This document shows, in pieces, positions 17,411 through 25,889 of a stretch of DNA of 64,000 nt. Each line of letters opens with the position of its first letter. Within the stretch, counting starts at the first letter, position 1. The stretch is from Acidobacteriota bacterium (GTDB taxonomy: Bacteria; Acidobacteriota; Terriglobia; UBA7540). Both the position numbers and the translations under genes were made by a program. The DNA lies in assembly GCA_021817045.1 (NCBI GenBank), contig JAKAWG010000006.1, positions 50,036-114,035 of the forward strand, in the 5' to 3' direction. The notes beneath the pieces are model-generated. The model saw only the letters and a program-made list of their open reading frames with translations, had not been told where the DNA came from and made no database searches.

Positions 17411-18892
17411 TCAACTTTCGCCGCCTTTTTCTGCCGTCGCTTGAGCCTGCGATGCGCGCAGATGAGCGGCGGCGCGGTGAAGCCTGGCGACCACCGCAGC
17501 TTGGCCGAGCGCCGTCATCACCTCGAACAAGCCTGGCGCCACGCCCTGCCCCGTAAGGGCCACGCGGCAAGCGTTGATCAGCAAGCCTGCCTTTACGCCT
17601 TTTGCGTCCGCGGCCGCCCGCAGACAGTGCTCGGTGGATTCGAGATCGAACGGAGAGAGTTGAGCTAAATCGGAGGCCAGCGCTTCAAGCAAGCTGGCTA
17701 CCGCCGGATCCTTCCAGAATTTCCTAGCGGCTTCCGGATCGTAGCCGAAAACTTCCGTGAAGAAGGCTCGACCTGGACCGGAGAAATCCTTCAGGTTACG
17801 GGCCCGAGTTTGCAGCAGGGAAACGGCCTTTTCGAAGCGCTCGCGCCCGCCGCCGGCGAACTCCGCGCGCCAGAGCCCTGCGGACTGTAGTTCGCTCTCA
17901 ACGCATTGCAGAAGCCGGTCAGCAGGAAGATGGCGCAGGATTTCGCTGTTCATCCAAGCGAGTTTTTCCAGGTCGAAGACGGCGTTGGATTTAGACACAG
18001 CGTCCAGCGAAAACGAGCGTGCCATTTCATCGAGCGGCATGATTTCCCGCTGTTCGGGGGGCGTCCAGCCGAGCAGGGCGAGAAAATTCACCAGCGCTTC
18101 GGGCAAAATCCCCTGCTCGCGGTAAGCCCCTACCGAGGTCGCGCCGTGACGCTTGGAAAGGCGCTGGCGGTCAGGTCCAAGGATGAGCGGCAGATGCGCA
18201 AAAACGGGCGGGCAAGCGCCGAGGGCCTGATAGACCAGAATCTGCTTGGGAGTGTTGGAGATGTGGTCAGCGCCGCGGACGACGTGGGTGATCTTCATGT
18301 CGAGGTCGTCCACGACGACTCCCAGGTGATAGGTCGGCTGCCCGTCGGAGCGAAGGAGAACGAAATCTTCCATTTCACTGTGCGCCAGGGAAATGGGACC
18401 GAAGACTCGATCCACGAACTCGGTAGACCCTTCCTCGGGAACGCGAAAGCGCAGCGCGGCGGGCTGTCCTGATGAGAGCCGGCGAGAGCGTTCATCTTCC
18501 GGCAGGGTGCGGCAGCGACCGTCGTATTTCCAAGCTCGCCGCTCAGATGCAGCCAGTTCTCGCCTTTTTTGCAATTCTTCAGCGGTGCAAAAGCACGGAT
18601 AAGCGTGGCTTTCGCGCTCGAGCTGCGCGGCGACTTCGCGATAGCGGCGGATTCGCTGCGATTGGAAAAACGGGCCCTCTTCCCAAGTCAGGCCAAGCCA
18701 CCGGAGGCTTTCGAGAATCGCCGTCACGAGCTCCGGGCGGGAGCGGTCGGCGTCTGTGTCTTCGATGCGAAGGACAAAGACACCACCCTCCCGCCGCGCG
18801 AAAAGCCAGTTGTAAAGGGCCGTGCGCGCGCCGCCCACGTGCAGGAAGCCCGTCGGGGAAGGCGCGAAACGCACACGAACAGGAGCAGCCAT
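17411..18892 (-). CDS. gltX: Glutamyl-tRNA synthetase
   Basis: The 493-residue class I synthetase charges tRNA-Glu. The HIGH-type motif is in PTGFLHVGGARTALYN and the KMSKS-type motif is RLSKRHG. VVDDLDMKITHVVRGADHISNT and the C-terminal anticodon-binding helices are present. The length is that of the usual bacterial enzyme, discriminating or not. The start at 18892 gives the standard MxxPVRVRFAPSPTG beginning. The 5' side carries a palindromic repeat at 18956. Confidence 0.96.
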   Translation of the reverse strand: MAAPVRVRFAPSPTGFLHVGGARTALYNWLFARREGGVFVLRIEDTDADRSRPELVTAILESLRWLGLTWEEGPFFQSQRIRRYREVAAQLERESHAYPCFCTAEELQKRRELAASERRAWKYDGRCRTLPEDERSRRLSSGQPAALRFRVPEEGSTEFVDRVFGPISLAHSEMEDFVLLRSDGQPTYHLGVVVDDLDMKITHVVRGADHISNTPKQILVYQALGACPPVFAHLPLILGPDRQRLSKRHGATSVGAYREQGILPEALVNFLALLGWTPPEQREIMPLDEMARSFSLDAVSKSNAVFDLEKLAWMNSEILRHLPADRLLQCVESELQSAGLWRAEFAGGGRERFEKAVSLLQTRARNLKDFSGPGRAFFTEVFGYDPEAARKFWKDPAVASLLEALASDLAQLSPFDLESTEHCLRAAADAKGVKAGLLINACRVALTGQGVAPGLFEVMTALGQAAVVARLHRAAAHLRASQAQATAEKGGES

Positions 18893-18955
18893 CGAATTCG
18901 CTTTCGTTTCCGGCGTGCCGCCCAGAAGGATCGTGCAGCGTCCCGGTCTGTTTTT

Positions 18956-19003
18956 GTAGCGGCGAGTTTACCTCACCAAGTGGCGACCTAAGGCCGCCGC
19001 TAC
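18956..19003. repeat. GTAGCGGCG palindromic repeat, complete copy
   Basis: A perfect 9-bp outer stem GTAGCGGCG (18956-18964) / CGCCGCTAC (18995-19003) encloses two short arms built from AGTTTACCTCACC and GGCGACCTAAGGCC. The left half matches the inverted copy at 25739-25827 in 21 of 22 bases and the right half matches 11-33. It lies upstream of both divergent neighbours. Confidence 0.75.
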
Positions 19004-19174
19004 TGAGGCACTTGCAAGCAGCGCCGCGGGTTACACAAAGTGTTATTGTATGCCAGTCTCCCTGCGCATGGATTTTCTCTTTGACGCGGATGCTGGTTTG
19101 GTGTCAAATAGAGGATGTTTATGGCGGAGAAGAGAGGTTCTCTGCAGACACATATCCCAATGGGGGTTTGGCGC

Positions 19175-19885
19175 ATGAGATATGCTTTGATCCTTCTCAT
19201 GGCGGGCTTGCTGACGCCCTTAACATGTTCGTGGCTCAGAGCGCAGAACCAGCTCACTCCTCAAGACCAACAGGCTCTCCAGAACGATCTCAATCAAATC
19301 ACGATTCCCGAAGGCACGGAGTTCAAGCTTCAGTTGCACACTTCCATCGATTCGAAAACGTCGCACGTCGGCGACCGGGTGATTTGCACGCTGATTGAGC
19401 CGGTCATGGTGGAGGACATTAATGTGCTGCCGAAGGGCGTGCGGATTTACGGGCACGTTTCAGAAGTGAAGCACGCGAAGCATCGCGGCAAAGGCGGGAA
19501 ATTGGACCTCGAGTTCGACAGCATCGAGATGCCGAACGGCGAAAAGGTGGCGATTCTGGGCTCGCTCACTGAAGTGTTTTCAAGCACAGGTGACGGCAGC
19601 TACGATGTCGGGCCGGAAGGCGATTTGACCGGCGGCGGTGCCTCCCACAAGAAACAACTCGCCATCTTCGGCGCGCCGACCGCGGGAGCCGCGCTGGCTG
19701 GCGGCCTCGGGCCGGGCATCGCCGTGGGCGTAGCCAGCGGCGTGGCCGCGATGGTGATTCCCAAGGGCAAGCAGGCGCAGTTGCTGGCTGGGTCGTTAAT
19801 CGGCATGCGGCTCGATGAGGACGTTACAATTACTCTTCCTCCCGGCACCATGAGCAAGGACGCAGGTCTAGGGTCGGGCGAATAA
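19175..19885 (+). CDS. Secreted conserved protein of unknown function
   Basis: I do not recognise a characterised family. The 236-residue product has a signal peptide (MRYALILLMAGLLTPL, ending LRAQ). A beta-rich part at about 40-140 includes IPEGTEFKLQLHTSIDSKTS and GDRVICTLIEP, reminiscent of TrbI/VirB10-like or bacterial SH3-like folds. A Gly/Ala-rich hydrophobic stretch at about 165-205 may insert in a membrane or form glycine-zipper helices. It ends with a beta segment rich in Leu and Thr. The start is chosen for TGGGGG about 10 bases upstream and the leader; in-frame ATGs at 19115 and 19160 would bury the leader. Confidence 0.65.
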   Translation: MRYALILLMAGLLTPLTCSWLRAQNQLTPQDQQALQNDLNQITIPEGTEFKLQLHTSIDSKTSHVGDRVICTLIEPVMVEDINVLPKGVRIYGHVSEVKHAKHRGKGGKLDLEFDSIEMPNGEKVAILGSLTEVFSSTGDGSYDVGPEGDLTGGGASHKKQLAIFGAPTAGAALAGGLGPGIAVGVASGVAAMVIPKGKQAQLLAGSLIGMRLDEDVTITLPPGTMSKDAGLGSGE

Positions 19886-19916
19886 GCTACCGCTGCGTCG
19901 GGAAATGGCGTTGACC

Positions 19917-19966
19917 GTAGCGCCCACCTTCACGTCGGCAAGCGCCGAGCTAAGGCTCGGCGCTAC
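19917..19966. repeat. GTAGCGCC palindromic repeat
   Basis: The outer stem GTAGCGCC (19917-19924) / GGCGCTAC (19959-19966) is perfect. The second arm is GCCGAGC TAAG GCTCGGC (19944-19961), nearly the same as the arm in the copy at 63393-63483. It lies between converging genes. Confidence 0.75.
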
Positions 19967-20015
19967 GAAGAGATCGTTGCGCGAACATTAGTAACCGTAT
20001 TTGCGTAACGCAACG

Positions 20016-21536
20016 CTACTCCGTACCCGCCCATCCTCGGGCCCGGTCGAGAGCTTTTCGCCAGCCCGAATAAAGCTCTTCCCGGCGGGCGGAGTTGAGT
20101 GTGGGTTCAAAACGCCGCGCGTGGAAACCAGGCGATGCGGAGCGTGGTTCCGCAAGCTGGCACTCCAGGTCTTCGTCATCCTTCCAGAAGCCCGTCCCGC
20201 AGCCCGCGAGCAGCGCTGCTCCCAGCGCGGTTGACTCGCTCACCGCCGCGCGTTCCACCGGAACGCCCAGAATATCCGCCTGGAACTGGCAGAGAAAGGC
20301 GTTGGCGGCAGCACCGCCGTCAACCCGCAGGAAGTCCGGCCTCAATGCCGAATCTTCTTCCATGCAGTCGAGCGCATCGCGCGTCTGATAAGCCATGGAT
20401 TCCAGCGCCGCGCGCGCCAGGTGATTGCGATTGCTCGCGCGCGTCAAGCCCAGGATAGCGCCGCGGGCATAGGCGTCCCAGTGCGGCGCTCCGAGACCGA
20501 CAAAGGCGGGAACAAAATAGACGCCTCCCGCGTCCGGAACGGAAAGGGCCATCGCTTCAGTTTCCGCCGCCGAGCTGATGAGGCGAAGTTCGTCGCGCAG
20601 CCACTGTACAGCCGCTCCGGCGATAAAAATGCTTCCTTCGAGGGCATAGAAGGTTGCGCCGTTGCGCTGCCAGGCAATGGTCGTGAGCAAGCCGCTGCGG
20701 GAGGGAATCGGGTGCGTGCCCGTGTTCATGAGCAAAAAACAGCCGGTGCCGTAGGTGTTCTTCACGCTCCCGGACTTCAAGCATCGCTGGCCAAATAGCG
20801 AGGCTTGCTGGTCGCCGGCGATGCCGGCAATGGGAACGGCTTTCCCGAACAGCGTGGTCTCGCCCGCGATGCCGCTTGACGGCACGACGCGGGGAAGAAG
20901 ACGGCGAGGAATCCGGAAATAACGCAGAAGCTCATCGTCCCACTCGAGCGTGTGAATGTTGAAGAGTTGCGTCCGCGAGGCGTTGGAAGCGTCCGTCGCG
21001 TGAACGCGTCCATGCGTAAGCTTCCAGATCAGCCAACTGTCCACCGTGCCGCAGGCCAACTCACCCTGGGCAGCCCGCTCGCGCGCCCGCGGGAGGTGAT
21101 CAAGCAGCCAGGCGATTTTTGCGGCCGAAAAATAAGGGTCGGCCACGAGCCCGGTCTTTGCTTGCAGCGTCGGCTCAAAGCCTTCTTTCTTTATGCGGTC
21201 GCAATCGCCCGCGGTCCGGCGGCACTGCCAGACGATGGCGCGACTGAGTGGCTGCGAACTTTCGCGCTCCCACAGCACCACGGTTTCGCGCTGATTCGTA
21301 ATGCCGATGGCCACAATATTCTCAGGTCCAACTCCCGCAGCCTTCATCGCCTGCCCGGCCGCATCCCATTGCGTCTCCCAGATCTCATCGGCGTCGTGCT
21401 CGACCCATGCCGGCTGCGGGTAGTACTGCGGCAGCTCGCGGTTGGCCAGCGAGGCCACCCGCCCCGCCTTGTCGAACAGCACCGCGCGTGAGTTCGTAGT
21501 TCCCTGGTCGAGAGCTAATATGTACTGACGGCTCAT
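20016..21536 (-). CDS. glpK: Glycerol kinase
   Basis: The 506-residue FGGY kinase phosphorylates glycerol to glycerol-3-phosphate. The N-terminus YILALDQGTTNSRAVLFD is the ATP-binding fold. GITNQRET and IVWQCRRT are glycerol-contact segments. NTYGTGCFLLMNTG and the C-terminal RVDGGAAANAFLCQFQADI are FGGY signatures. The length is typical. No glpF or glpD lies nearby, so it stands alone between a secreted protein and the defence patch. Confidence 0.96.
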   Translation of the reverse strand: MSRQYILALDQGTTNSRAVLFDKAGRVASLANRELPQYYPQPAWVEHDADEIWETQWDAAGQAMKAAGVGPENIVAIGITNQRETVVLWERESSQPLSRAIVWQCRRTAGDCDRIKKEGFEPTLQAKTGLVADPYFSAAKIAWLLDHLPRARERAAQGELACGTVDSWLIWKLTHGRVHATDASNASRTQLFNIHTLEWDDELLRYFRIPRRLLPRVVPSSGIAGETTLFGKAVPIAGIAGDQQASLFGQRCLKSGSVKNTYGTGCFLLMNTGTHPIPSRSGLLTTIAWQRNGATFYALEGSIFIAGAAVQWLRDELRLISSAAETEAMALSVPDAGGVYFVPAFVGLGAPHWDAYARGAILGLTRASNRNHLARAALESMAYQTRDALDCMEEDSALRPDFLRVDGGAAANAFLCQFQADILGVPVERAAVSESTALGAALLAGCGTGFWKDDEDLECQLAEPRSASPGFHARRFEPTLNSARREELYSGWRKALDRARGWAGTE

Positions 21537-21705
21537 GACTTCGCTCTATGTGCCTTCCACCCGAACGTTCGCTTGCCCCTCATCACTCTTCGCGGAGCGA
21601 GCAAGCCCAAATCGTTTTTCCTGCCACCTGTCACCTATAACCTCTATTCGTACCTCAGCGCCACCATCTTGGCGGCATATGCCGGCCCTGGCCAGCGCTT
21701 CGTCG

Positions 21706-22350
21706 TTAGCTTACAGATGGGGAGGGGAGCAATTTCCTGACGCCTTCGAGAACGCCTTCGAGTACCAACCGCCTGAGTTCAGGTAGGGTGATGTGCGCGA
21801 CCACGCCCCGCGACGTCTTTGACAGGCCCAGGCCTGTGAGCCGCGGGAGTCCCTGGCTATCACCCTTCAAGTGAAAATCGAAGTGTAAGGCTTCATGCGC
21901 GACGTCGCAGCGAACGTCATACAGCTTGTCAACAGCCTCGCTCCAGTTCAGGAACCGCGCCGGGCCCAGCTTGAGCGCCCTCGAAAGGCAGTCTCGGTGT
22001 CTGTCCAGGCAAACCTCACCGAAAAATTGCCGGACAAATCCCCTGGATTGCCCCTCACCTTTGAAGCCAAATACCATCTTCGCTACGGCCTCTGCCGCTA
22101 TCAGATAAAAGAATATCTGGATCGAATCCCGGCCGGCAGCGACCTCTTCTATCCGGTCCGCGAGCCAAAGCATACGACCGCCCTGCTGCAGCGCTATTTT
22201 AGCGGCGGCGGCCGGACCCTTGAGGGACGTCACCCGTTCAACGAAGGCTGCCGCGCCCGACCGTGGCTGAAAAGCCGGAGAGTAGAATTCGACCCAATCG
22301 ATGTTGTCAATGTGCATGCGGTTTGGCGACCGTGGATTCTCCGGCGCCAC
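21706..22350 (-). CDS. Putative HEPN-domain protein paired with the restriction gene
   Basis: The 214-residue protein has no close family I can name. Its helical core holds SIQIFFYLIAAEAVAKMVFGF and then YDVRCDVAHEALHFDF. The RCDVAH segment fits the Arg-x4-His motif of HEPN ribonucleases, and the first helix resembles those of ApeA-like HEPN proteins. It begins 12 bp (GTG 22350) or 45 bp (ATG 22317) after the Mrr-type gene on the same strand, so the two look like one operon. If the motif is real the product may be an RNase effector or toxin; confirmation needs a structure-based search. Confidence 0.55.
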   Translation of the reverse strand: MAPENPRSPNRMHIDNIDWVEFYSPAFQPRSGAAAFVERVTSLKGPAAAAKIALQQGGRMLWLADRIEEVAAGRDSIQIFFYLIAAEAVAKMVFGFKGEGQSRGFVRQFFGEVCLDRHRDCLSRALKLGPARFLNWSEAVDKLYDVRCDVAHEALHFDFHLKGDSQGLPRLTGLGLSKTSRGVVAHITLPELRRLVLEGVLEGVRKLLPSPSVS

Positions 22351-22362
22351 GTGGCAGAAAAT

Positions 22363-24027
22363 CTACCCTTGGGATTCGGCCTTCCTCTTCTCGCCCGCCG
22401 CGAGTAGTCGCGCCTCGGCCAGATCAATACGGGCCTTGCGGCCGTGCTTTTGCAGGAGGTACAAAAGCTCGCTGCCGCTCAACAGGGTGATGGGCTTTCC
22501 TTTCGCGAATTCGTAGGCATCGGCTCCATAGTCCGCTGTCGTAACGAGGATTCCCTTGTTTGCGCCCTCGTTGAGAATGGTTCCGTACAGGTCACGAACT
22601 GCCGACACGCTGACGGTGTCCGTGTACCGCTTGGCCTGGATGACTATCTTCCCTCCGCGGATTGCGTCAGGGTCAAACGCCACGGCATCGACGCCGTGGT
22701 CTCTGCTCGCGCGGGTGATCTTCACCTCGCCTCCCTCTCGGCTGAACTCCTTCTCGAAAATGTCTCTGATGGGCTGCTCGAAATCTTCCCAATCCATAGC
22801 GGCAAGATTTGTCGTGCCGTCGAGCGCGTCTATGACGGGCCGTGCCGTGATGAAGCGCTTATCCTCCCGACTTATCTGCAGGATCGGCCTCACCGGAGAC
22901 ATCGCCGCAAGCTTTGCCCCGGAGATCCCCTTGAGCTTCCTGAAACAAGCCTTCGGGTCTACCTCCGCCAGATTGAGCTCAAGGAACTCTTTCCTGGTCG
23001 CCTGGACAGTCAAGACACACGGATGTACGGGTTGGCCTGTTGCCTTGTCCACAGACGTGACCCAGCCGTTGAATACGACCGAATCGAGCGCCCCGGCTTC
23101 GTCAAACCGGAAAAGCTCGTAAATCGTGCGCAACGCGACTTGGTAAAGGGAAGACTCATACAATTGCTCCGCTTGCGTCCGTGCCATCGGCACCGGGATG
23201 AGCCTCTGCTGCGCGGCAACGTATCTGTATGCCTTCACAGACGGCAGTGCCTCTCTGCTGGGTAGCTCATAGTCAACGGCAACGGTGCGGTTTTCGCGGA
23301 TGTAGTCCAGCTCGAATGTTTGCGGGAATGTGTCAGGATGCTCTGTCGGTGTGCTGGTGCTGTCAGACGGCTCGGCCAGCGCGATTTCTGGAATTGAAGC
23401 AGCGAGGCGGGGGTAGGGCGAGGTTTCGAGAGCCAACTGCCAGACTCCCGTAAGAATCTCGGGGTCGCAGGCCCTGTAAGCTGCCCCTTGCTCGTCCACC
23501 AGCGCGTTGTGACGCGCCTGCTTGGCCAGCCAGTCTTCCTTCTTCCGCTCCCACTTGGATTTTGACACTTCCCATCGGGCGTGCGCCTCCTTGAAGCGCC
23601 CTTCTGCCTCGGCCCTCTTCCGCTCTCCAATCGAGGGGACGAGGCGACTGGCGAAACCGAGGTGTGGCAGGTACGACTCGCGGGTGGGTTCGGCCGGGGT
23701 CGGCTCCGGGTACGAGGAATGATCCTTCGGCCATTCCCTCGTGTATTTTGCCGCTAGCCCGTCCCGGAGTATGGAGCGCACCAAGGCGATTTCCTCTTGC
23801 ACTTGCGCCGTCAGCCGCTCCGCCCTTTGCTTCGTATGAGGGTGGAGAATGTGGGTCAGCGACATGTTGGACAGGTTGAGCTGCGCACTTCCCCCTGCTA
23901 CCGTTGGCGGGCCCGCGGGCGACCATCCGTTCCATTCAGCGGCTGCCTTCTCGGCGTCTTCTCGGGTGGCCGCAGCCACGATGCAGTCCCGCCCCGAAAA
24001 CGGGTAAATGAGCCGCACCACCCACAT
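22363..24027 (-). CDS. Mrr-type restriction endonuclease with long N-terminal domain
   Basis: The 554-residue protein ends in a PD-(D/E)xK domain of the Mrr catalytic type: Glu434 in GGEVKITRASRDHG, Asp447 in GVDAV, and Gln464-x-Lys466 in IQAKRY, followed by VRDLYGTILNEGANKGILVTT. Such domains cut DNA, often modified DNA. Residues 1-420 are not recognised: a small domain begins MWVVRLIYPFSGRDC, then comes a charged helical stretch (about 120-200) and a mixed domain. GAGGAGGG precedes the ATG. Upstream is a methyltransferase stump, downstream the HEPN-like gene. It could act as a modification-dependent nuclease or as the nuclease half of a damaged restriction-modification system. Confidence 0.75.
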   Translation of the reverse strand: MWVVRLIYPFSGRDCIVAAATREDAEKAAAEWNGWSPAGPPTVAGGSAQLNLSNMSLTHILHPHTKQRAERLTAQVQEEIALVRSILRDGLAAKYTREWPKDHSSYPEPTPAEPTRESYLPHLGFASRLVPSIGERKRAEAEGRFKEAHARWEVSKSKWERKKEDWLAKQARHNALVDEQGAAYRACDPEILTGVWQLALETSPYPRLAASIPEIALAEPSDSTSTPTEHPDTFPQTFELDYIRENRTVAVDYELPSREALPSVKAYRYVAAQQRLIPVPMARTQAEQLYESSLYQVALRTIYELFRFDEAGALDSVVFNGWVTSVDKATGQPVHPCVLTVQATRKEFLELNLAEVDPKACFRKLKGISGAKLAAMSPVRPILQISREDKRFITARPVIDALDGTTNLAAMDWEDFEQPIRDIFEKEFSREGGEVKITRASRDHGVDAVAFDPDAIRGGKIVIQAKRYTDTVSVSAVRDLYGTILNEGANKGILVTTADYGADAYEFAKGKPITLLSGSELLYLLQKHGRKARIDLAEARLLAAGEKRKAESQG

Positions 24028-24230
24028 AGTCCCTCCTCAAAACAATTAGGCCCCGGCGTTATCTGCGCGGCAGATTCTTCGCCGCTCTTTTCCTTGAACA
24101 GCACGTTATAGCTGGCGTTGGAATTGAAAGGCGGGTCTAGATAGATCAGATCGATGGACTGCTCCGGGACATCTGCCCGCAGCACTTCCAAGTTATCGCC
24201 AAAATAAAGGGTGTTCTTCCCGTCGTCCAA
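24028..24230 (-). pseudogene. Truncated DNA methyltransferase (N-terminal stump)
   Basis: The first 58 or so codons read like a site-specific adenine or N4-cytosine methyltransferase: NTLYFGDNLEVL, then SIDLIYLDPPFNSNASYN with motif IV DPPF at residues 32-35. After AAQIT (about 24056) the resemblance stops, and the frame runs through the ribosome site and start of the restriction gene. Everything else, including the S-adenosylmethionine motif FxGxG, is absent. A deletion between the methyltransferase body and the nuclease leader explains this best. Confidence 0.8.
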
Positions 24231-24352
24231 GTCCCCTCGCTCTCGTTCTGCGCCATACTATGACAGGCAGCAGGATCAAGGCAAGACGTCGTGCGCTTGC
24301 AGCCACTCCGTCGGCAGGCAAGGTGTGGTTGTCTCCTGTCACAGTGACTCGT

Positions 24353-24423
24353 GGCGTAATTCAGCTTCGAAGGAGCGGCCTAATGGAGCCCAGGGCAACA
24401 GCCCTGGGCTGTAATGTTACGCC
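24353..24423. repeat. Nested palindromic repeat with 10-bp hairpin
   Basis: The outer stem GGCGTAA (24353-24359) pairs with TTACGCC (24417-24423). Inside, AGCCCAGGGC (24387-24396) pairs perfectly with GCCCTGGGCT (24401-24410) around AACA. It lies between the methyltransferase stump and the broken toxin, at a point where both neighbours are damaged. Confidence 0.7.
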
Positions 24424-24429
24424 GCTTCG

Positions 24430-24537
24430 CTACCTAAACTTCGGGCGAGCTTGCCGGATGGCCGCTATCGCGGCTCGTGAGAGCCGCTTTGACTCGGCGA
24501 CGGGCCATACCAGTGTGTGAGTGTCCAGCAGGACCAC
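24430..24537 (-). pseudogene. VapC-type PIN toxin, N-terminal remnant
   Basis: A 35-codon frame from GTG 24537 to TAG 24430 reads VVLLDTHTLVWPVAESKRLS, the standard beginning of a type II PIN toxin with the first catalytic Asp in LLDTHTLVW. The remaining roughly 95 residues, with the other acidic residues, are missing. It overlaps the end of the antitoxin gene in another frame, the usual gene order. Confidence 0.75.
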
Positions 24538-24773
24538 CGGAGCGCCTCCCAGCTCTCCGGAGGCTCGATGGGAGATTCGATATCGCTCACGATCCTAACG
24601 ACACACTCAAGAGGTCCGGTGAAGTCGTCCGCCGCGTCGTCAGGAGGAACCAGCTTCGCCGCCGGCCGCCCGCGCTTTGTAATGAGAACAGGCTGTCTTG
24701 TGGAGCTCACTTCGTCCATCACCGAAAGGCAGTGGGTTTTGAACTCTGCCGCAGAAAGTTTCTTCAGAGTCAC
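24465..24773 (-). CDS. Phd/YefM-family antitoxin with run-on C-terminus
   Basis: The first 78 residues are a normal prevent-host-death antitoxin: LSAAEFKTHCLSVMDEVS, ITKRGRPAAKLVP and the toxin-binding tail ending SWEALR. In relatives a stop usually comes here, overlapping the toxin start. Here the codons are CGG TGG rather than a stop, so the frame runs 24 residues into the VapC remnant read out of frame. The DNA-binding half is intact, so it could still repress its promoter, but its partner toxin is destroyed. Confidence 0.7.
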   Translation of the reverse strand: MTLKKLSAAEFKTHCLSVMDEVSSTRQPVLITKRGRPAAKLVPPDDAADDFTGPLECVVRIVSDIESPIEPPESWEALRWSCWTLTHWYGPSPSQSGSHEPR

Positions 24774-24907
24774 ATTTTCATGTCTATGATCACACTATAA
24801 TAATCGTTTCCCCCGCGAGCCAACTGCCCTGCCAGACCGGAAGCCGGCAGCGGAGCCTGCCCTGAGACGCCATAAGCCTGCGGCTCGCCACTGCGCATCG
24901 AAACAGC

Positions 24908-24967
24908 CTGGATTCCCGCTCTCGCGGGAATGACCGACACCGTCACCCCCGCGGAGGCGGGGTCCAG
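24908..24967. repeat. Double-hairpin repeat (ATTCCCGC/GCGGGAAT type)
   Basis: Hairpin one is ATTCCCGC TCTC GCGGGAAT (24912-24931). Hairpin two is ACCCCCGC GGAG GCGGGGT (24945-24963). CTGGA (24908-24912) and TCCAG (24963-24967) bracket both. The first hairpin is the text of a widespread bacterial REP-like sequence that, when translated, gives the familiar VIPAxAGIQ-type peptide. Confidence 0.75.
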
Positions 24968-25059
24968 TTCCTTGCAGAGAAGCCCTTTGTTTTCAACGAC
25001 GGGATCGGCCATTTCACGGCAGGTAGTGGAACCGCACGCGGAGTGGTTGGGAACTTGCA

Positions 25060-25101
25060 AAAAACTGTCTCACTTGTCTCATCTGTCTCCACTCTCTCAT
25101 T
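25060..25101. repeat. GTCTCA microrepeat, copy 2
   Basis: This is the same A-run plus four GTCTCA/GTCTCC units as at 2905-2946, same orientation, differing at two positions. It lies in the gene-free stretch after the toxin-antitoxin remnant. Confidence 0.75.
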
Positions 25102-25738
25102 CGGATGTGCCATCATAATGTAGTGCGTCTAACGGATGCTTACTTGTGCTGAAGGCTTTGGACTGCGGCGGCTTGCCGCCGCTTTAACCCAGGCCAGCAA
25201 GCTCTCGCACTCCAAAACCGGCGCCTTGATACGGAAACGAATTTGCGACGCGTCGCAGCAGAAGTGATGAATTCTGAATTGCGAGTTATAAATTGTAGGC
25301 CGCCTTCGTAACTCATTAGTTGGAGCTCCGCATGGGTTCTGTAAGTCCACAGTTTTGGAGAAGGCGGCATTCTTGCCTGAGCGTGCCGGCATGGAGAAGG
25401 CAAAGAGCGTAAAAAAGAATGTTTAGGGGGGTTCACGATATATCTAGTTGAAAACAAAGGATAATTAGAGGAACAATTTAGGAACAAACTCCCCGAATCC
25501 ATGTATCTGGCTGAATCTAAAAGAGTAATCATTGAGATTGTTCCACGAGATTAAAGTTGTAGAAAGCAATAAGGTTAGTAAGTAAAACCGGGCGAAAAGC
25601 CGAGTTTGTTTTTTGATGAATGCAGTCCGACAGCCACAACCAAGGCGAGGCGTTCCGTGCTACCAAATCTAGGACTCTTAACAGCGCGCAAGGACCTCAC
25701 TGAATTGAGCTTGTGGATTTGCCATTCGCATTTATTGG

Positions 25739-25827
25739 GGTAGTATCTCAATTTGACCTAGAGGCGACGTGGGGCCGCCTTTTGGCGAGGTAAACTCGCC
25801 GCTACGAAATCAAACTGAGACACCACC
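25739..25827. repeat. Large nested palindromic element, inverted copy
   Basis: The outer arms GGTAGTATCTCAATTTGA (25739-25756) and TCAAACTGAGACACCACC (25810-25827) pair with three mismatches. Inside, GGCGAG GTAAA CTCGCC (25784-25800) forms a hairpin, and GCCGCTAC follows. Its reverse complement matches the left half of 18956-19003, and its outer arm matches 11633-11661. It ends about 60 bp upstream of the glycerate kinase gene. Confidence 0.7.
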
Positions 25828-25889
25828 TTTGTCGGCTTGCGTTTGTTGAGCGGCTTCCCAATAATTGAGATGAGCAACTGAAATCTGTA

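Larger units (their letters stand above)
24774..25889. other. 1.1-kb gene-free, repeat-rich stretch
   Basis: No supported gene is seen. It holds a double hairpin at 24908-24967, microrepeat copy 2 at 25060-25101, a strong hairpin GCGGCGGC TT GCCGCCGC at 25165-25182, a visibly AT-rich part at about 25430-25740 with no coding signal, and an inverted palindromic element at 25739-25827. The composition change in the AT-rich part differs from every other intergenic space here and suggests relics of transferred DNA. Confidence 0.6.
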
